DNA from: Autumnicola psychrophila
GTDB lineage: Bacteria; Bacteroidota; Bacteroidia; Flavobacteriales; Flavobacteriaceae
Length of the DNA: 64,000 nucleotides
Reading direction: 5' to 3'
Assembly: GCF_031846645.1 (NCBI RefSeq)
Contig: NZ_JAVRHN010000014.1
Coordinates: 1-64,000, forward strand
Shown: positions 43,203 through 53,048 of the stretch, one piece after another
Numbering within the stretch: the stretch's first letter is position 1
Layout: every line of letters starts with the position of its first letter
Notes under the pieces: model-generated
Told to the model about the DNA's origin: nothing
Seen by the model: only the letters and a program-made list of their open reading frames with translations
The model's database searches: none
Program-made: the position numbers and the translations under genes

Positions 43203-44669
43203 ATGAAAGCCAGTCAAAAAGAACCTACCTTCTCCTCTTACAAAAATGACCCAAAATTTTATGATGAAATCTTTGATGAGAATAACAAGGTAAAGGATGT
43301 TTATAAGACGCTCCTAAATCTTTACAGCGAACATTCTCCCCAGGATTTTGCCATGTTGAACAATAAAGCAAAAGCTTCTTTTTTTAATCAGGGTATCACC
43401 TTTCAGGTTTATGGGGAACATGAGACCAAAGAGAAGATTTTTCCTTTTGATTTATTCCCCAGGATTATCGATTCGGATGAATGGGAACATATAGAAAAAG
43501 GTGTTCTTCAGCGTAGTAAGGCTTTAAACGAATTTCTCTGGGATATTTACCATGACAAAAAAATCATTAAGGACGGTATTGTTCCTCTTGACCTCATAAA
43601 TTCTTCAGAAAACTTTCTCGATCAGATGATAGGTCTTGATCCTCCCGGCGGTATTTATAATCATATATCCGGGACAGATCTCATTAAACATTCTGATGGC
43701 AATTATTATGTATTGGAAGATAACATCCGCTGTCCTTCCGGCGTGAGTTATGTTATCTGTAATCGTACGGCGCTAAAGCGGGCACTATTTGGTGTTTTTA
43801 ATCATTATCAAACCCACACAGTTACAGATTATGCTGCAAACCTGCTTGAAATAATGGAGACTGTAAAACCGCAAGGCGTAGATAATCCCAATTGTATAGT
43901 AATAACACCGGGAGTATATAATTCAGCATATTACGAGCATTCCTACCTGGCCAAAGCTATGGGTGTGGAACTTGTAGAAGGGCGTGATCTTTTTGTGGAA
44001 AATGATTTTGTTTATATGAAAACAATTAACGGACCTGAAAAAGTTGATGTTATCTACCGTAGAATAGACGATCAATTTATCGATCCTTTGGAATTTAAAC
44101 CCGACTCTGCCCTGGGCGTACCGGGCTTACTCGCTGCTTACCGCAGGGGTAATGTTTGCCTGGTGAATGCACCGGGTACAGGAGTTGCCGATGATAAAGC
44201 AGTTTACACCTATATGCCACAGATCATTAAGTATTATCTTAATGAAGAACCTATTCTTAAGAATGTACATACTTACCACTGCAGCCGTCCAGAAGAGTTA
44301 AAGTATGTTTTAGAAAATGTAGATAAACTGGTTGTTAAGCCGGTAGATGAATCTGGCGGCTATGGAATTTCCATAGGCAACAAACTCACAAAAGAAGAAA
44401 TAGAAAAAGTAAAGGAAACCATAAAGGCCAATCCGCGTAAATATATCGCACAACCCATTATGTCTTTGTCAACTCATGCCACTTATATAGAGGATGAGGA
44501 ATGTTTTGAGCCACGGCATGTGGATCTTCGAACATTTACATTATTAGGAAAGGACAAAACTTTTGTTCTTAAAGGCGGCCTTACCAGGGTAGCACTTCAA
44601 AAAGGAAACCTGGTAGTTAATTCTTCTCAGGGAGGCGGATCTAAAGACACCTGGGTTTTAAAAAAATAA
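43203..44669 (+). CDS. Circularly permuted ATP-grasp protein (type 2)
   Basis: 488 residues. Features of the circularly permuted ATP-grasp family include FDLFPRIIDSDEWEHIEKGV, LEDNIRCPSGVSY, CIVITPGVYNSAYYEH, VDVIYRRIDD, LVVKPVDESGGYGI (nucleotide-binding) and VDLRTFTLLG. These enzymes are predicted to form peptide or amide bonds using ATP; the substrate is unknown. First gene of a three-gene unit with an alpha-E protein (9 bases downstream) and a transglutaminase. The same trio occurs in many bacteria. Cytoplasmic. Confidence 0.9.
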   Translation: MKASQKEPTFSSYKNDPKFYDEIFDENNKVKDVYKTLLNLYSEHSPQDFAMLNNKAKASFFNQGITFQVYGEHETKEKIFPFDLFPRIIDSDEWEHIEKGVLQRSKALNEFLWDIYHDKKIIKDGIVPLDLINSSENFLDQMIGLDPPGGIYNHISGTDLIKHSDGNYYVLEDNIRCPSGVSYVICNRTALKRALFGVFNHYQTHTVTDYAANLLEIMETVKPQGVDNPNCIVITPGVYNSAYYEHSYLAKAMGVELVEGRDLFVENDFVYMKTINGPEKVDVIYRRIDDQFIDPLEFKPDSALGVPGLLAAYRRGNVCLVNAPGTGVADDKAVYTYMPQIIKYYLNEEPILKNVHTYHCSRPEELKYVLENVDKLVVKPVDESGGYGISIGNKLTKEEIEKVKETIKANPRKYIAQPIMSLSTHATYIEDEECFEPRHVDLRTFTLLGKDKTFVLKGGLTRVALQKGNLVVNSSQGGGSKDTWVLKK

Positions 44670-44678
44670 AAATTATTT

Positions 44679-45626
44679 ATGTTAGCAAGAGTAGCCAATA
44701 ACCTATTTTGGATGGGACGTTATATTGAACGTACCGAGCACGTAGCCAGATATTTAAATGTGAATTATTTCTCTTCCCTGGATGCACCTAATGAATTGTC
44801 CCAATCCCGGCAATTTGTCCTAAAGTCGATGTTGTTTATGGCTGATGACGAAGTAGCAGATCCAGAAAAGATCCTTAATGAGGAAGACGTTTTATATGAT
44901 ATTGGATTAAATCCCAATAATAATTTTTCAATTATCAATTATGTGCAATATGCACGGGAAAACGCCAACAGCGCCCGTGATCTTATTTCTACAGAACTTT
45001 ATGAATCCCTCAACAGGTTTTATCATTTCGTTTTGAATTATCCCCGGGAGAAATTTACGAAAAGTGGTTTGTATGATTTCACCATTCATGTGTCAGAATC
45101 TACTTCTGTACTTCGTGGAAAGATACGGGGAACTCTTCTGCACGACGAAGTATACTCCATAATTATGCTAGGGATTAACATCGAAAGGGCTACCCAGGTA
45201 ACCAGGATCATAAATTCCAAATACCACGATGCGGTATTAGCACAAGGTAGTTATGGGGATGGGATTAAAAATAGTTATGAGTGGACCACTTTATTAAAAT
45301 GCATTGAATCTTATGACATGAACAGGAGATTTTATAGAAAAATACCAACAAGTATTAACACCTTGGAATTCCTTATTTTAAATCCTGATTGTCCCCGTTC
45401 TGTTATGAACAGCCTTAATGAGCTGAGCATTCATATTCAGGCGCTTTCAAAGGAAAAACACCCTTCTAAAGAGTCGGCTGCTTTCTTTGTGGGAAAAGTA
45501 AAAGCGGAATATGAGTATAAACTCATTGAAGAAATTGAAGAAGACTTCCAGACTTTTATAGAGAAGATATTGAATTACCTGGTATTGATCGGACAAAAAA
45601 TTGAAAAGGAATATTTTAACTATTAA
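44679..45626 (+). CDS. Alpha-E (DUF403) domain protein
   Basis: 315 residues, all helical. The start MLARVANNLFWMGRYIERTEHVAR is the family signature, and NFSIINYVQYARENANSARDLIS is also typical. Function unknown, but always found beside a circularly permuted ATP-grasp protein, as here (9 bases apart). Probably a partner or adaptor in the same peptide-like synthesis. No signal peptide. Confidence 0.9.
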   Translation: MLARVANNLFWMGRYIERTEHVARYLNVNYFSSLDAPNELSQSRQFVLKSMLFMADDEVADPEKILNEEDVLYDIGLNPNNNFSIINYVQYARENANSARDLISTELYESLNRFYHFVLNYPREKFTKSGLYDFTIHVSESTSVLRGKIRGTLLHDEVYSIIMLGINIERATQVTRIINSKYHDAVLAQGSYGDGIKNSYEWTTLLKCIESYDMNRRFYRKIPTSINTLEFLILNPDCPRSVMNSLNELSIHIQALSKEKHPSKESAAFFVGKVKAEYEYKLIEEIEEDFQTFIEKILNYLVLIGQKIEKEYFNY

Positions 45627-45669
45627 ATATTCAGAAGATGGTTAAATTTGCACCTTTTAATATTACATA

Positions 45670-46533
45670 TTGGAATATACAATAAAATATAAAGCCCAAA
45701 ATACCTATGAAGCCTCTACTAATGGGGCTTTATGGCAGTTCCTTATCACCCCGGAAGATAATGACAACCAGACACTTGAGTTTGCTGACTTCAAAAATTC
45801 CCTGCAGGTTATGGTCGATAATTCTATTAACGGCTATGGCTTTAAAACCTATAGAATTCAGCCAAAACAGGTTTTTAAAGAAATAGAGTTTGAAGCAGAA
45901 TTTAAGTTGATCAAAGAGATCATTAATCCTTTTGAAGCTATTTCTTCAACAAACACTGAAGAAGCTTACCAGCTTTTAGATACGCTCGATTTTAAAGTAG
46001 AACACGAACAATTTCTAAGAAAAACAGCGCTTACCTCTATACCTGCTAATCTTGAGAATGATTTTAACTTTGATACCTCCCTTAGTATATTTGAAAATCT
46101 TCAAAGGCTAAACACCTGGATATATGATAACTTTAAATTTAAAGCAGACATTACAGACGTAGATTCAGATCTTACAGCTGTACTACAAAATGGAAAAGGA
46201 GTCTGCCAGGATTTCACTCACCTTTTTTGTGCACTGGGAAGGAGGAACAAAATCCCTACCCGTTATGTTTCGGGATATTTGCACCAGGGCCAGGGTTATG
46301 AGGGCGATTCTCAAATGCATGCATGGGCAGAAAGTTATATTCCCGGTAGCGGTTGGATGGGCTTCGATCCAACTAACAATCTTATAGCTGTGGAAAACCA
46401 CATAAAAGTTGCTCACGGAAAAGATTATTCAGATTGTCCTCCTATAAAAGGTCTCGTATATACCACCGGTGCCAATGAAACCAGCTATACGGTAGAAGTT
46501 TTCTCACAACAAGAACAGCAACAACAGCAATAA
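45670..46533 (+). CDS. Transglutaminase-like cysteine peptidase of the ATP-grasp cluster
   Basis: 287 residues. An N-terminal beta-domain (1-90) precedes the transglutaminase core with the triad C179 (GKGVCQDFTH), H217 (MHAWAES) and D233 (GFDPTNN). The end is a glutamine-rich tail. The start is a TTG at 45670; an in-frame TAA lies 12 bases upstream, so no ATG is available. In other bacteria this trio is often followed by a proteasome-related peptidase; here prfB comes next, so that part is missing. The protein may cut or transfer amide bonds on the product of the ATP-grasp enzyme. Function not proven. Confidence 0.88.
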   Translation: MEYTIKYKAQNTYEASTNGALWQFLITPEDNDNQTLEFADFKNSLQVMVDNSINGYGFKTYRIQPKQVFKEIEFEAEFKLIKEIINPFEAISSTNTEEAYQLLDTLDFKVEHEQFLRKTALTSIPANLENDFNFDTSLSIFENLQRLNTWIYDNFKFKADITDVDSDLTAVLQNGKGVCQDFTHLFCALGRRNKIPTRYVSGYLHQGQGYEGDSQMHAWAESYIPGSGWMGFDPTNNLIAVENHIKVAHGKDYSDCPPIKGLVYTTGANETSYTVEVFSQQEQQQQQ

Positions 46534-46599
46534 TTTTTCCTGATTCCGCTTTCTTTTTATTAAAAAAGAGTTATACTTTCGAATAATAATTTGGGATTT

Positions 46600-47697
46600 A
46601 TGATTAGTACCGATCAGGTAAAAAATATTAAAGATAGACTCGCTGCTTTGCATATACATCTGGATATCGAGCAGAAACAAATAGAAATTCAGAACGAAGA
46701 AGAGAAAACTTTTGATCCCAATTTCTGGAACGATCCCAAAGAAGCTGAAGCTTTTATGCGGACGTTAAGAGGAAAGAAAAAATGGGTAGAAGAATATACA
46801 CAGGCTAAAAGCTGGTTTGAAGAATTACAGGTATTGCTGGAATTTCATCAGGAAGGAGAAGCCTCAGATGAAGATGTAGAGAAGCAGTATGATAAGATTA
46901 TTGATTTAATTGAAGGCGTGGAATTTAGGAACATGCTTTCTGAAGAAGGGGATGATTTAAGTGCCGTATTGCAAATAACTGCCGGTGCTGGTGGTACAGA
47001 AAGTTGCGACTGGGCTCAAATGCTTATGAGGATGTACATGATGTGGGCAGAAAAGCAGGGCTATAAGATTAAAGAACTCAATTACCAGGAAGGAGACGTC
47101 GCCGGAATCAAAACTGTTACATTAGAAATTGAAGGAGAATATGCCTTTGGATGGCTAAAAGGAGAAAACGGCGTCCACAGGTTGGTTAGAATTTCCCCAT
47201 TTGACAGTAATGCGAAACGCCATACTTCTTTTGCTTCCGTTTATGTTTACCCCCTTGCCGATGAGAGCATAGAAATAGAAATCAATCCCTCAGAAATTTC
47301 ATGGGAAACGATGAGGTCTTCCGGAGCAGGAGGGCAAAACGTAAATAAGGTAGAAACAGCAGTGCGCCTTCGGCATGCCCCCACAGGAATAGTTGTTGAA
47401 AATTCTGAAACTCGTTCTCAGCTGGAAAATAAAAACAAGGCCATGCAGCTGTTAAAGAGCCAGTTATACGAGATTGAACTTCAGAAGCAGCAGGCACAAC
47501 GGAGAGAAATTGAAGATTCTAAGATGAAGATAGAATGGGGTTCTCAAATAAGAAATTATGTTATGCATCCTTACAAACTCGTTAAAGACGTTAGAACAGC
47601 AGAAGAAACAGGAAATGTGGATGATGTTATGGACGGGGAAATTGACAATTTCCTGAAGGCTTTTTTAATGATGACCGGACAACGGAATGATCATTGA
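46600..47697 (+). CDS. prfB: Peptide chain release factor 2
   Basis: About 365 residues. GGQ (SSGAGGQNVNKVET) acts at the peptidyl-transferase centre and SPF (VRISPFDSN) reads UGA/UAA stops; both are present. I chose the ATG at 46600 over an in-frame TTG nine bases upstream. The N-terminal region runs through without an in-frame UGA, so the programmed +1 frameshift that controls prfB in E. coli and many bacteria is absent. Cytoplasmic, binds the ribosome. Confidence 0.95.
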   Translation: MISTDQVKNIKDRLAALHIHLDIEQKQIEIQNEEEKTFDPNFWNDPKEAEAFMRTLRGKKKWVEEYTQAKSWFEELQVLLEFHQEGEASDEDVEKQYDKIIDLIEGVEFRNMLSEEGDDLSAVLQITAGAGGTESCDWAQMLMRMYMMWAEKQGYKIKELNYQEGDVAGIKTVTLEIEGEYAFGWLKGENGVHRLVRISPFDSNAKRHTSFASVYVYPLADESIEIEINPSEISWETMRSSGAGGQNVNKVETAVRLRHAPTGIVVENSETRSQLENKNKAMQLLKSQLYEIELQKQQAQRREIEDSKMKIEWGSQIRNYVMHPYKLVKDVRTAEETGNVDDVMDGEIDNFLKAFLMMTGQRNDH

Positions 47698-47765
47698 TAT
47701 TAATTAAAACCTTTTTGAAATTAAATTTAATTGTTTATTTTAAACAGTGAAAATTAAAATCTAAA

Positions 47766-48107
47766 ATGATTACGATCTATCACAATACAAGATGTAAGAA
47801 GTCACGGGAAGGATTAGAAATTGTAAAAGAATCTGGTAAAGATTACCAAATTCGGGAATATTTAAAAGTTCCACTAACAGAAGAGGAACTCTCAGTTCTT
47901 ATCGAGAAAATGAACATCTCTCCCATTCAGCTTGTGAGAAAGAATGAAAAATTGTGGAAAGAGAATTATAAGGAAAAAGATTTGAGTGATAAGGAGCTTA
48001 TTTCTGTTATGGTAAAACATCCTAAACTTATTGAACGTCCTGTCGTGGAAAATGATCGTAAAGCTGTAATTGGAAGACCGGCCTCAGATATTAAAGAGGT
48101 GTTGTAA
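47766..48107 (+). CDS. arsC: ArsC/Spx-family protein (arsenate-reductase-like)
   Basis: 113 residues, thioredoxin-like. IYHNTRCKKSREGLEIV carries the active-site cysteine C10, with a Lys-Lys-Ser pattern in place of the common SKS. IGRPASDIKEVL near the C-terminus matches ArsC's RPP-containing segment. Family members reduce arsenate using glutaredoxin or glutathione, but many chromosomal copies serve stress responses rather than arsenic resistance. No ars operon genes nearby. Cytoplasmic. Confidence 0.82.
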   Translation: MITIYHNTRCKKSREGLEIVKESGKDYQIREYLKVPLTEEELSVLIEKMNISPIQLVRKNEKLWKENYKEKDLSDKELISVMVKHPKLIERPVVENDRKAVIGRPASDIKEVL

Positions 48108-48137
48108 CATGCAGTTGAAAAAAAATAAAAAACAACT

Positions 48138-48506
48138 ATGAAGCTGAAGCAAAAAATAGGACTTATAAGTTTGGCAGGTGCACTTGTCGTAAGTTATGTG
48201 TATACAAAAATCTATATTCAGAAGGAACAGCGCCAGGAAATCAAGGATGTTGCAGAAGAACTTGCTTATGCCTGGAGGCCTAAACTGGACTTAACTCTGG
48301 ATCAGGTACATCAATTTGAGAATCTCATTATAGAATATACTATTAAGAAAAATGAAATTCTTAATTCTTCTCTTGGACATGAGAAACAGATCACTAAATT
48401 AAAATCTATCCAAAAGGAGGAACATCAAAAGTTACGGAAGCTCTTGACGGCGGAACAGTTTGAAAATTATCTGACTGTAAGCAGGCAACTAACGCAAAAA
48501 TCCTAA
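48138..48506 (+). CDS. Small membrane-anchored helical protein, unknown
   Basis: 122 residues. One N-terminal membrane segment (about 7-23) then a long helical part with LTLDQVHQFENLIIEYTIKK and LRKLLTAEQFENYL, reminiscent of the LTxxQ motifs of Spy/CpxP-like periplasmic chaperones. That similarity is weak. Starts 31 bases after arsC, so likely in the same transcript. Confidence 0.6.
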   Translation: MKLKQKIGLISLAGALVVSYVYTKIYIQKEQRQEIKDVAEELAYAWRPKLDLTLDQVHQFENLIIEYTIKKNEILNSSLGHEKQITKLKSIQKEEHQKLRKLLTAEQFENYLTVSRQLTQKS

Positions 48507-48625
48507 ACGTTTTTCAGTCTCCAATAGAAGTTTCTAACGTTTTTCTTTTATGGCTTTAACGAAATGTTAACCCTTTTAGATTAAACCTTCTTAAGTTTAA
48601 GTGGTCAAAGGATAAAATTTATCTA

Positions 48626-51190
48626 ATGACCACCAAAATATTCTTACGATTCAGCTTACTGCTGACATTTCTTTTTACATTTCAGTTTCAAGCGCATTCT
48701 CAGGGAGGAGAAGGATACACCATTTCCGGTAAGGTTATCGATAATGACTTAAAAGTTCCTTTGGAATATGCAACAATATCTGTTATTAACTCTGGTGATC
48801 CACAGGATCTAACTGGGGGAATTACAGATATAGACGGAAACTTTTCCATAGATGTGCCTGAAGGTACTTATAATATAGTCGTAGAGTTCATTTCATACGA
48901 ATCAAAGCGATTTAATAACCGCACTGTAAATTCAGACTTAGATTTGGGAACTATTCCACTGGGTGTGAGTTCTGCCAGTCTTGACGAGGTTGTTGTGAGG
49001 TCAGAAACTACACAAGTAGATGTAAGGCTGGACAAGAAAATTTATAATATTGGGAAAGACCTCACCACAGCCGGAGGAACAGTTAGCGACGCCCTTAATA
49101 ACGTTCCATCTATTTCTGTAGATATTGAAGGAGGCATTAGCCTTCGTGGTAATGAGAATGTGAGAATTCTCATTAATGGGAAACCTTCAGCTATGGCTGG
49201 ATTTGGCGGAACAGACGTTCTGGGACAACTTCCGGCAGAGGCTATTGAGCGTGTAGAGGTGATCACTTCTCCTTCTGCCCGCTATGATGCTGAAGGAACA
49301 GCAGGAATTATTAATATTATTCTTCGGAAGAAAGAAACTCTGGGTTTTAACGGGTCGCTGACCTTAAACTCAGGATATCCTGCAAATGCTGGTGTTTCTG
49401 CCAATCTTAATTACAGAACTGACAACTACAACCTGTTTACCACTACAGGTTACCGGTATTCAGAATCTCCTGGAAATGGTTTTTTTGACACAAGATATTT
49501 TACCAATCAACAGGATGTCTTCCTCGACAGCATTTCTTACAACAGAAATGTAGAAGACCGTGAAATGGACCGGATTAACCGTGGTTTTAATACCAATGTG
49601 GGGATGGAATATTATATAAATGATATGTCTTCCGTCACCGGTGCTATCTTCTACAGAACAGGTAATGACGACGATCTTAACACCAATATCAACGATTATT
49701 TTCTTGAAAATGATCCGCAGATTGGAACAGAAAGATATGAAAAGGAGACCGAAGATGAGGAGAGTTACCAATTGTCTCTGAATTATATCAATAAATTTAA
49801 TAACGAAGGCCATGAATTGACTGCAGACTTTCAATATGAAAATGATCAGGAAACACAGGCGACTTTTATTCGGGAACCAGTAGTCTACAATAATACAGAT
49901 ACTGAGAATATTTTTATTCCCAGGGAGCGTACAAGTACTATAGAAGAGCAAAACGAATATTTGATCCAGGCAGATTATGTAAGACCAATAGGTGAAAACT
50001 CTCAATTTGAAGCTGGTTATCGCGGTAACTTTGAAAATGAAGTAACAGATTATGAGCTTTATCAGGAAAATGTAAACGGTGAGCTTTTGCTTAATGTGAA
50101 CCAAACCAACATTTTCGATTATTCCGAGAATGTTCAGGCCCTCTATTCACAGTATGGGTCGAAATTTGGAGATTTTAGTTTTCTTCTGGGCTTGCGTCTT
50201 GAAAACACACAGTTAAAAGGAAATATAGATTCTGAATTATCTGAAGAAGAATTACAGGACATTTACTCTTTCGAAATTGATACCGATTTTGACAATAATT
50301 ACCTGGGGCTCTTCCCTACCATAAATCTTATTTATGAATTGGGCGAGGAAGAAAATGTTACCCTGGGATATAATAGAAGAATAAACAGACCTCGTGGCTG
50401 GTATCTTAATCCCTTTCCTTCAAGAAATAGTAGAAACAACGTTTTCCAGGGTAATCCTAACCTGCAACCGGCATTCTCCAATGCCTTTGATTTAGGATAT
50501 TTAAAAAGATGGGAGAAATTAACGCTTACATCTTCTGTTTACTATCAACGTGAAACAGATGCTTTTTCAAGGATTCAGGAGAATGTTAATATTACTGTAA
50601 CCAATCCTGATTATGTTCCCGGTGACGATCCGGATTCAGAACAATACATTGAACAGCGCGTAATACGGAATATTCCTTTTAACCTGGCGACCAACGACCG
50701 TATGGGTGCTGAAATCGGAATTCTTTATAATCCCGCCGATTGGTTGCGTTTAAACGGAAGTTTTAATTACTTCAGGTTTAAGTTGGATGGAGAATTTAAT
50801 GGCACAGATTACAGTCAGGAAAACACCAGCTACTTTGGTAGGTTTAGTTCTAAGGTTACTTTACCATTGGGCATTGACTGGCAAACGAATGCTTTCTATC
50901 GTGGTCCTTCAGATGAAGTTCAGGGAACACAGGAGGGAATTCTTTCCATTGATCTTGCAGTGAGTAAAGAAATATTAAATGAACAGGCTACCATTTCATT
51001 CAACGTAAGGGATTTACTAAACTCGAGAAAAAGAAGTTCATATACGCTCACAGAAAATTTTGAGCAGGATAGCCAATTCCAGTGGAGACAAAGACAATTT
51101 AATGTATCCTTCATCTACAGATTTAATCAGCAAAAAAGACAGCAGCAAAGGGAAAGCGAAGACAATGGGAATGATGAAGGAGAGTTCTAG
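48626..51190 (+). CDS. TonB-receptor-like outer-membrane beta-barrel protein
   Basis: 854 residues with a signal peptide (about 1-27). A carboxypeptidase-regulatory-like domain (about 30-115: ISGKVIDNDLKVPLEYATIS) is followed by a plug domain (about 130-230: DVRLDKKIYNIGKD, NVRILINGKPSAM, IERVEVITSPSARYDAEG) and a long beta-barrel (240-840) of the OMP_b-brl_3 type. It ends in a Gln/Glu-rich tail. No SusD partner is present, so it is not a SusC-type glycan receptor. These proteins are thought to import small molecules or iron compounds, or to have other envelope roles. Single gene with a strong terminator. Confidence 0.9.
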   Translation: MTTKIFLRFSLLLTFLFTFQFQAHSQGGEGYTISGKVIDNDLKVPLEYATISVINSGDPQDLTGGITDIDGNFSIDVPEGTYNIVVEFISYESKRFNNRTVNSDLDLGTIPLGVSSASLDEVVVRSETTQVDVRLDKKIYNIGKDLTTAGGTVSDALNNVPSISVDIEGGISLRGNENVRILINGKPSAMAGFGGTDVLGQLPAEAIERVEVITSPSARYDAEGTAGIINIILRKKETLGFNGSLTLNSGYPANAGVSANLNYRTDNYNLFTTTGYRYSESPGNGFFDTRYFTNQQDVFLDSISYNRNVEDREMDRINRGFNTNVGMEYYINDMSSVTGAIFYRTGNDDDLNTNINDYFLENDPQIGTERYEKETEDEESYQLSLNYINKFNNEGHELTADFQYENDQETQATFIREPVVYNNTDTENIFIPRERTSTIEEQNEYLIQADYVRPIGENSQFEAGYRGNFENEVTDYELYQENVNGELLLNVNQTNIFDYSENVQALYSQYGSKFGDFSFLLGLRLENTQLKGNIDSELSEEELQDIYSFEIDTDFDNNYLGLFPTINLIYELGEEENVTLGYNRRINRPRGWYLNPFPSRNSRNNVFQGNPNLQPAFSNAFDLGYLKRWEKLTLTSSVYYQRETDAFSRIQENVNITVTNPDYVPGDDPDSEQYIEQRVIRNIPFNLATNDRMGAEIGILYNPADWLRLNGSFNYFRFKLDGEFNGTDYSQENTSYFGRFSSKVTLPLGIDWQTNAFYRGPSDEVQGTQEGILSIDLAVSKEILNEQATISFNVRDLLNSRKRSSYTLTENFEQDSQFQWRQRQFNVSFIYRFNQQKRQQQRESEDNGNDEGEF

Positions 51191-51210
51191 AATCTAGAAA
51201 AAATGAGGAT

Positions 51211-51242
51211 AAAAAAAGGGACAAAATTTTGTCCCTTTTTTT
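51211..51242. terminator. Bidirectional terminator, perfect 32-base palindrome
   Basis: AAAAAAAGGGACAAAA and its exact reverse complement lie back to back, with U-tracts on both strands. It serves the barrel-protein gene (ends 51190) and the convergent small membrane gene, whose stop codon TAA (51241-51243) lies inside the palindrome. Confidence 0.85.
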
Positions 51243-51426
51243 ATGCATTTTTTACATCTGCTTCTTTAGCCTTTTTTCTGGCAGCCTGTTTTTCTTTAAG
51301 AAATTCTGTCAATGAACCTCCAATCCAGTAAGGAACAATTGCAACTAAAAATATCATTAGCCAAAAACCCATTGTAAGAATAATGAGGAAAGCTAAAAAA
51401 CCAAGATACTGATCGAATTCGAACAT
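51241..51426 (-). CDS. Small membrane protein, 61 residues
   Basis: One or two membrane segments between residues 9 and 40 (FLAFLIILTMGFWLMIFLVA) and a charged C-terminal tail (EKQAARKKAKEADVKNA). Its stop lies in the shared terminator, which supports a real gene. I have no family name. Convergent with the outer-membrane barrel gene. Confidence 0.6.
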   Translation of the reverse strand: MFEFDQYLGFLAFLIILTMGFWLMIFLVAIVPYWIGGSLTEFLKEKQAARKKAKEADVKNA

Positions 51427-51598
51427 AATTCTAAATTTTGAATCTTGTCAAAGATATAAACTCTCAATGGCTTATCACAAATAAAAATTAATTTTTTAAA
51501 TCAATATATGTTTTTAAGGTCGATAATGTTAAAATTTATTGCCTCACCTGGTTAACCAAATTTAATCCTTTTTTAAGCGGAAAGAAGCAGTGAAAATG

Positions 51599-51606
51599 TA
51601 AATTTG
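51599..51606 (+). promoter_or_regulatory. Candidate fumC promoter box
   Basis: TAAATTTG matches the Bacteroidota -7 element TAnnTTTG, 22 bases before the fumC start. No clear -33 box. Confidence 0.3.
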
Positions 51607-51628
51607 TAAGGCAATAAATAACAACATT

Positions 51629-53026
51629 ATGGATTATAGAATAGAAAAGGATACCATGGGGGAGGTAAAGGTCCCTTCAGATAAGTTATGGGGAGCTCAA
51701 ACCGAACGTTCCAGAAATAATTTTAAAATTGGCCCTTCTGGCAGTATGCCTCTGGAAATAATCTACGGCTTTGCCTACCTTAAAAAAGCTGCAGCATATA
51801 CCAATTGTGAACTTGGCGCCTTACCGGTAGAAAAAAGAGACTATATAGCACAAGTATGTGATGAAATCCTGGCAGGAAAACACGATGATCAATTCCCCCT
51901 GGTAATTTGGCAAACCGGAAGCGGCACCCAGAGTAACATGAATGTAAACGAGGTTATTGCAAACAGGGCACACCAGCTCGCCGGTAAAAGAATTGGCGAA
52001 GGTGAAAAAACTTTGCAACCAAACGACGAGGTGAATAAATCCCAGTCTTCAAATGACACTTTTCCTACAGGAATGCATATCGCCGCTTACCAAAAAATTT
52101 CCAAAACGACACTTCCGGGACTAAGAAAGCTTCGGGAAACCTTAAAGAAAAAGTCCGATGAATTTAAGGAAGTAGTAAAAATAGGGCGTACTCATTTTAT
52201 GGACGCCACTCCCCTAACTCTTGGACAGGAATTTAGCGGCTATGTTGCTCAACTGGATTACGGCATTAAAGCTCTCGAAAATACGCTGCCACATTTAGCA
52301 GAACTCGCATTAGGTGGTACAGCAGTTGGAACAGGACTTAATACCCCAAAAGGATATTCTAAGCGAGTAGCGGAATTCATTGCTAAATTCACCGAACTTC
52401 CATTTACTTCTGCAGCAAACAAATTCGAAGCCCTGGCTGCTCATGATGCTCTTGTGGAAACACATGGCGCATTAAAACAGATCGCTGTTTCTTTGAATAA
52501 AATTGGTAATGACATTAGGATGCTGGCTTCCGGACCACGAAGCGGAATTGGGGAAATTAACATTCCGGCTAACGAACCGGGATCCTCTATTATGCCCGGA
52601 AAAGTTAATCCTACACAATGTGAGGCTCTAACCATGGTCTGTGCCCAGGTGATAGGAAACGATGTAAGCATGAGCGTTGGCGGTATGCAGGGACAGTTTG
52701 AACTAAATGTTTTTAAACCTGTAATGGCTGCTAACCTTCTGCAAAGTGCAGAACTTCTAGGCGACGCCTGCCAATCTTTTGAAGAACATTGCGCCAGAGG
52801 AATTGAAGCAAATACAAGCAGAATTCAGGAGCATTTGAATAATTCCCTAATGCTGGTTACAGCTTTAAACACCAAAATTGGATACTACAAAGCTGCTGAA
52901 ATTGCAAATACTGCCCACAAAAACGGTACTACTTTAAAAGAAGAAGCCGTTAACCTTGGCCATTTAACAGCTGAAGAATTTGATGAATGGGTAAAACCAA
53001 AAGACATGGTTGGAAATCTGAAATAA
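51629..53026 (+). CDS. fumC: Fumarate hydratase, class II
   Basis: 465 residues. Active-site parts: GSGTQSNMNVNEVIANRA (about 97-113), GRTHFMDATP (H189), and the mobile loop GSSIMPGKVNPTQCE (318-332). Class II enzymes are oxygen-stable and iron-free. They convert fumarate to malate in the TCA cycle. Starts ATG at 51629; a 9-base-stem terminator follows. Single gene. Confidence 0.95.
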   Translation: MDYRIEKDTMGEVKVPSDKLWGAQTERSRNNFKIGPSGSMPLEIIYGFAYLKKAAAYTNCELGALPVEKRDYIAQVCDEILAGKHDDQFPLVIWQTGSGTQSNMNVNEVIANRAHQLAGKRIGEGEKTLQPNDEVNKSQSSNDTFPTGMHIAAYQKISKTTLPGLRKLRETLKKKSDEFKEVVKIGRTHFMDATPLTLGQEFSGYVAQLDYGIKALENTLPHLAELALGGTAVGTGLNTPKGYSKRVAEFIAKFTELPFTSAANKFEALAAHDALVETHGALKQIAVSLNKIGNDIRMLASGPRSGIGEINIPANEPGSSIMPGKVNPTQCEALTMVCAQVIGNDVSMSVGGMQGQFELNVFKPVMAANLLQSAELLGDACQSFEEHCARGIEANTSRIQEHLNNSLMLVTALNTKIGYYKAAEIANTAHKNGTTLKEEAVNLGHLTAEEFDEWVKPKDMVGNLK

Positions 53027-53048
53027 TATAATCTATAAACATAAAATT

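Noticed and set aside
48626..51190. SusC of a polysaccharide utilisation locus
   Set aside because: No SusD gene follows and the barrel is of the OMP_b-brl_3 type.
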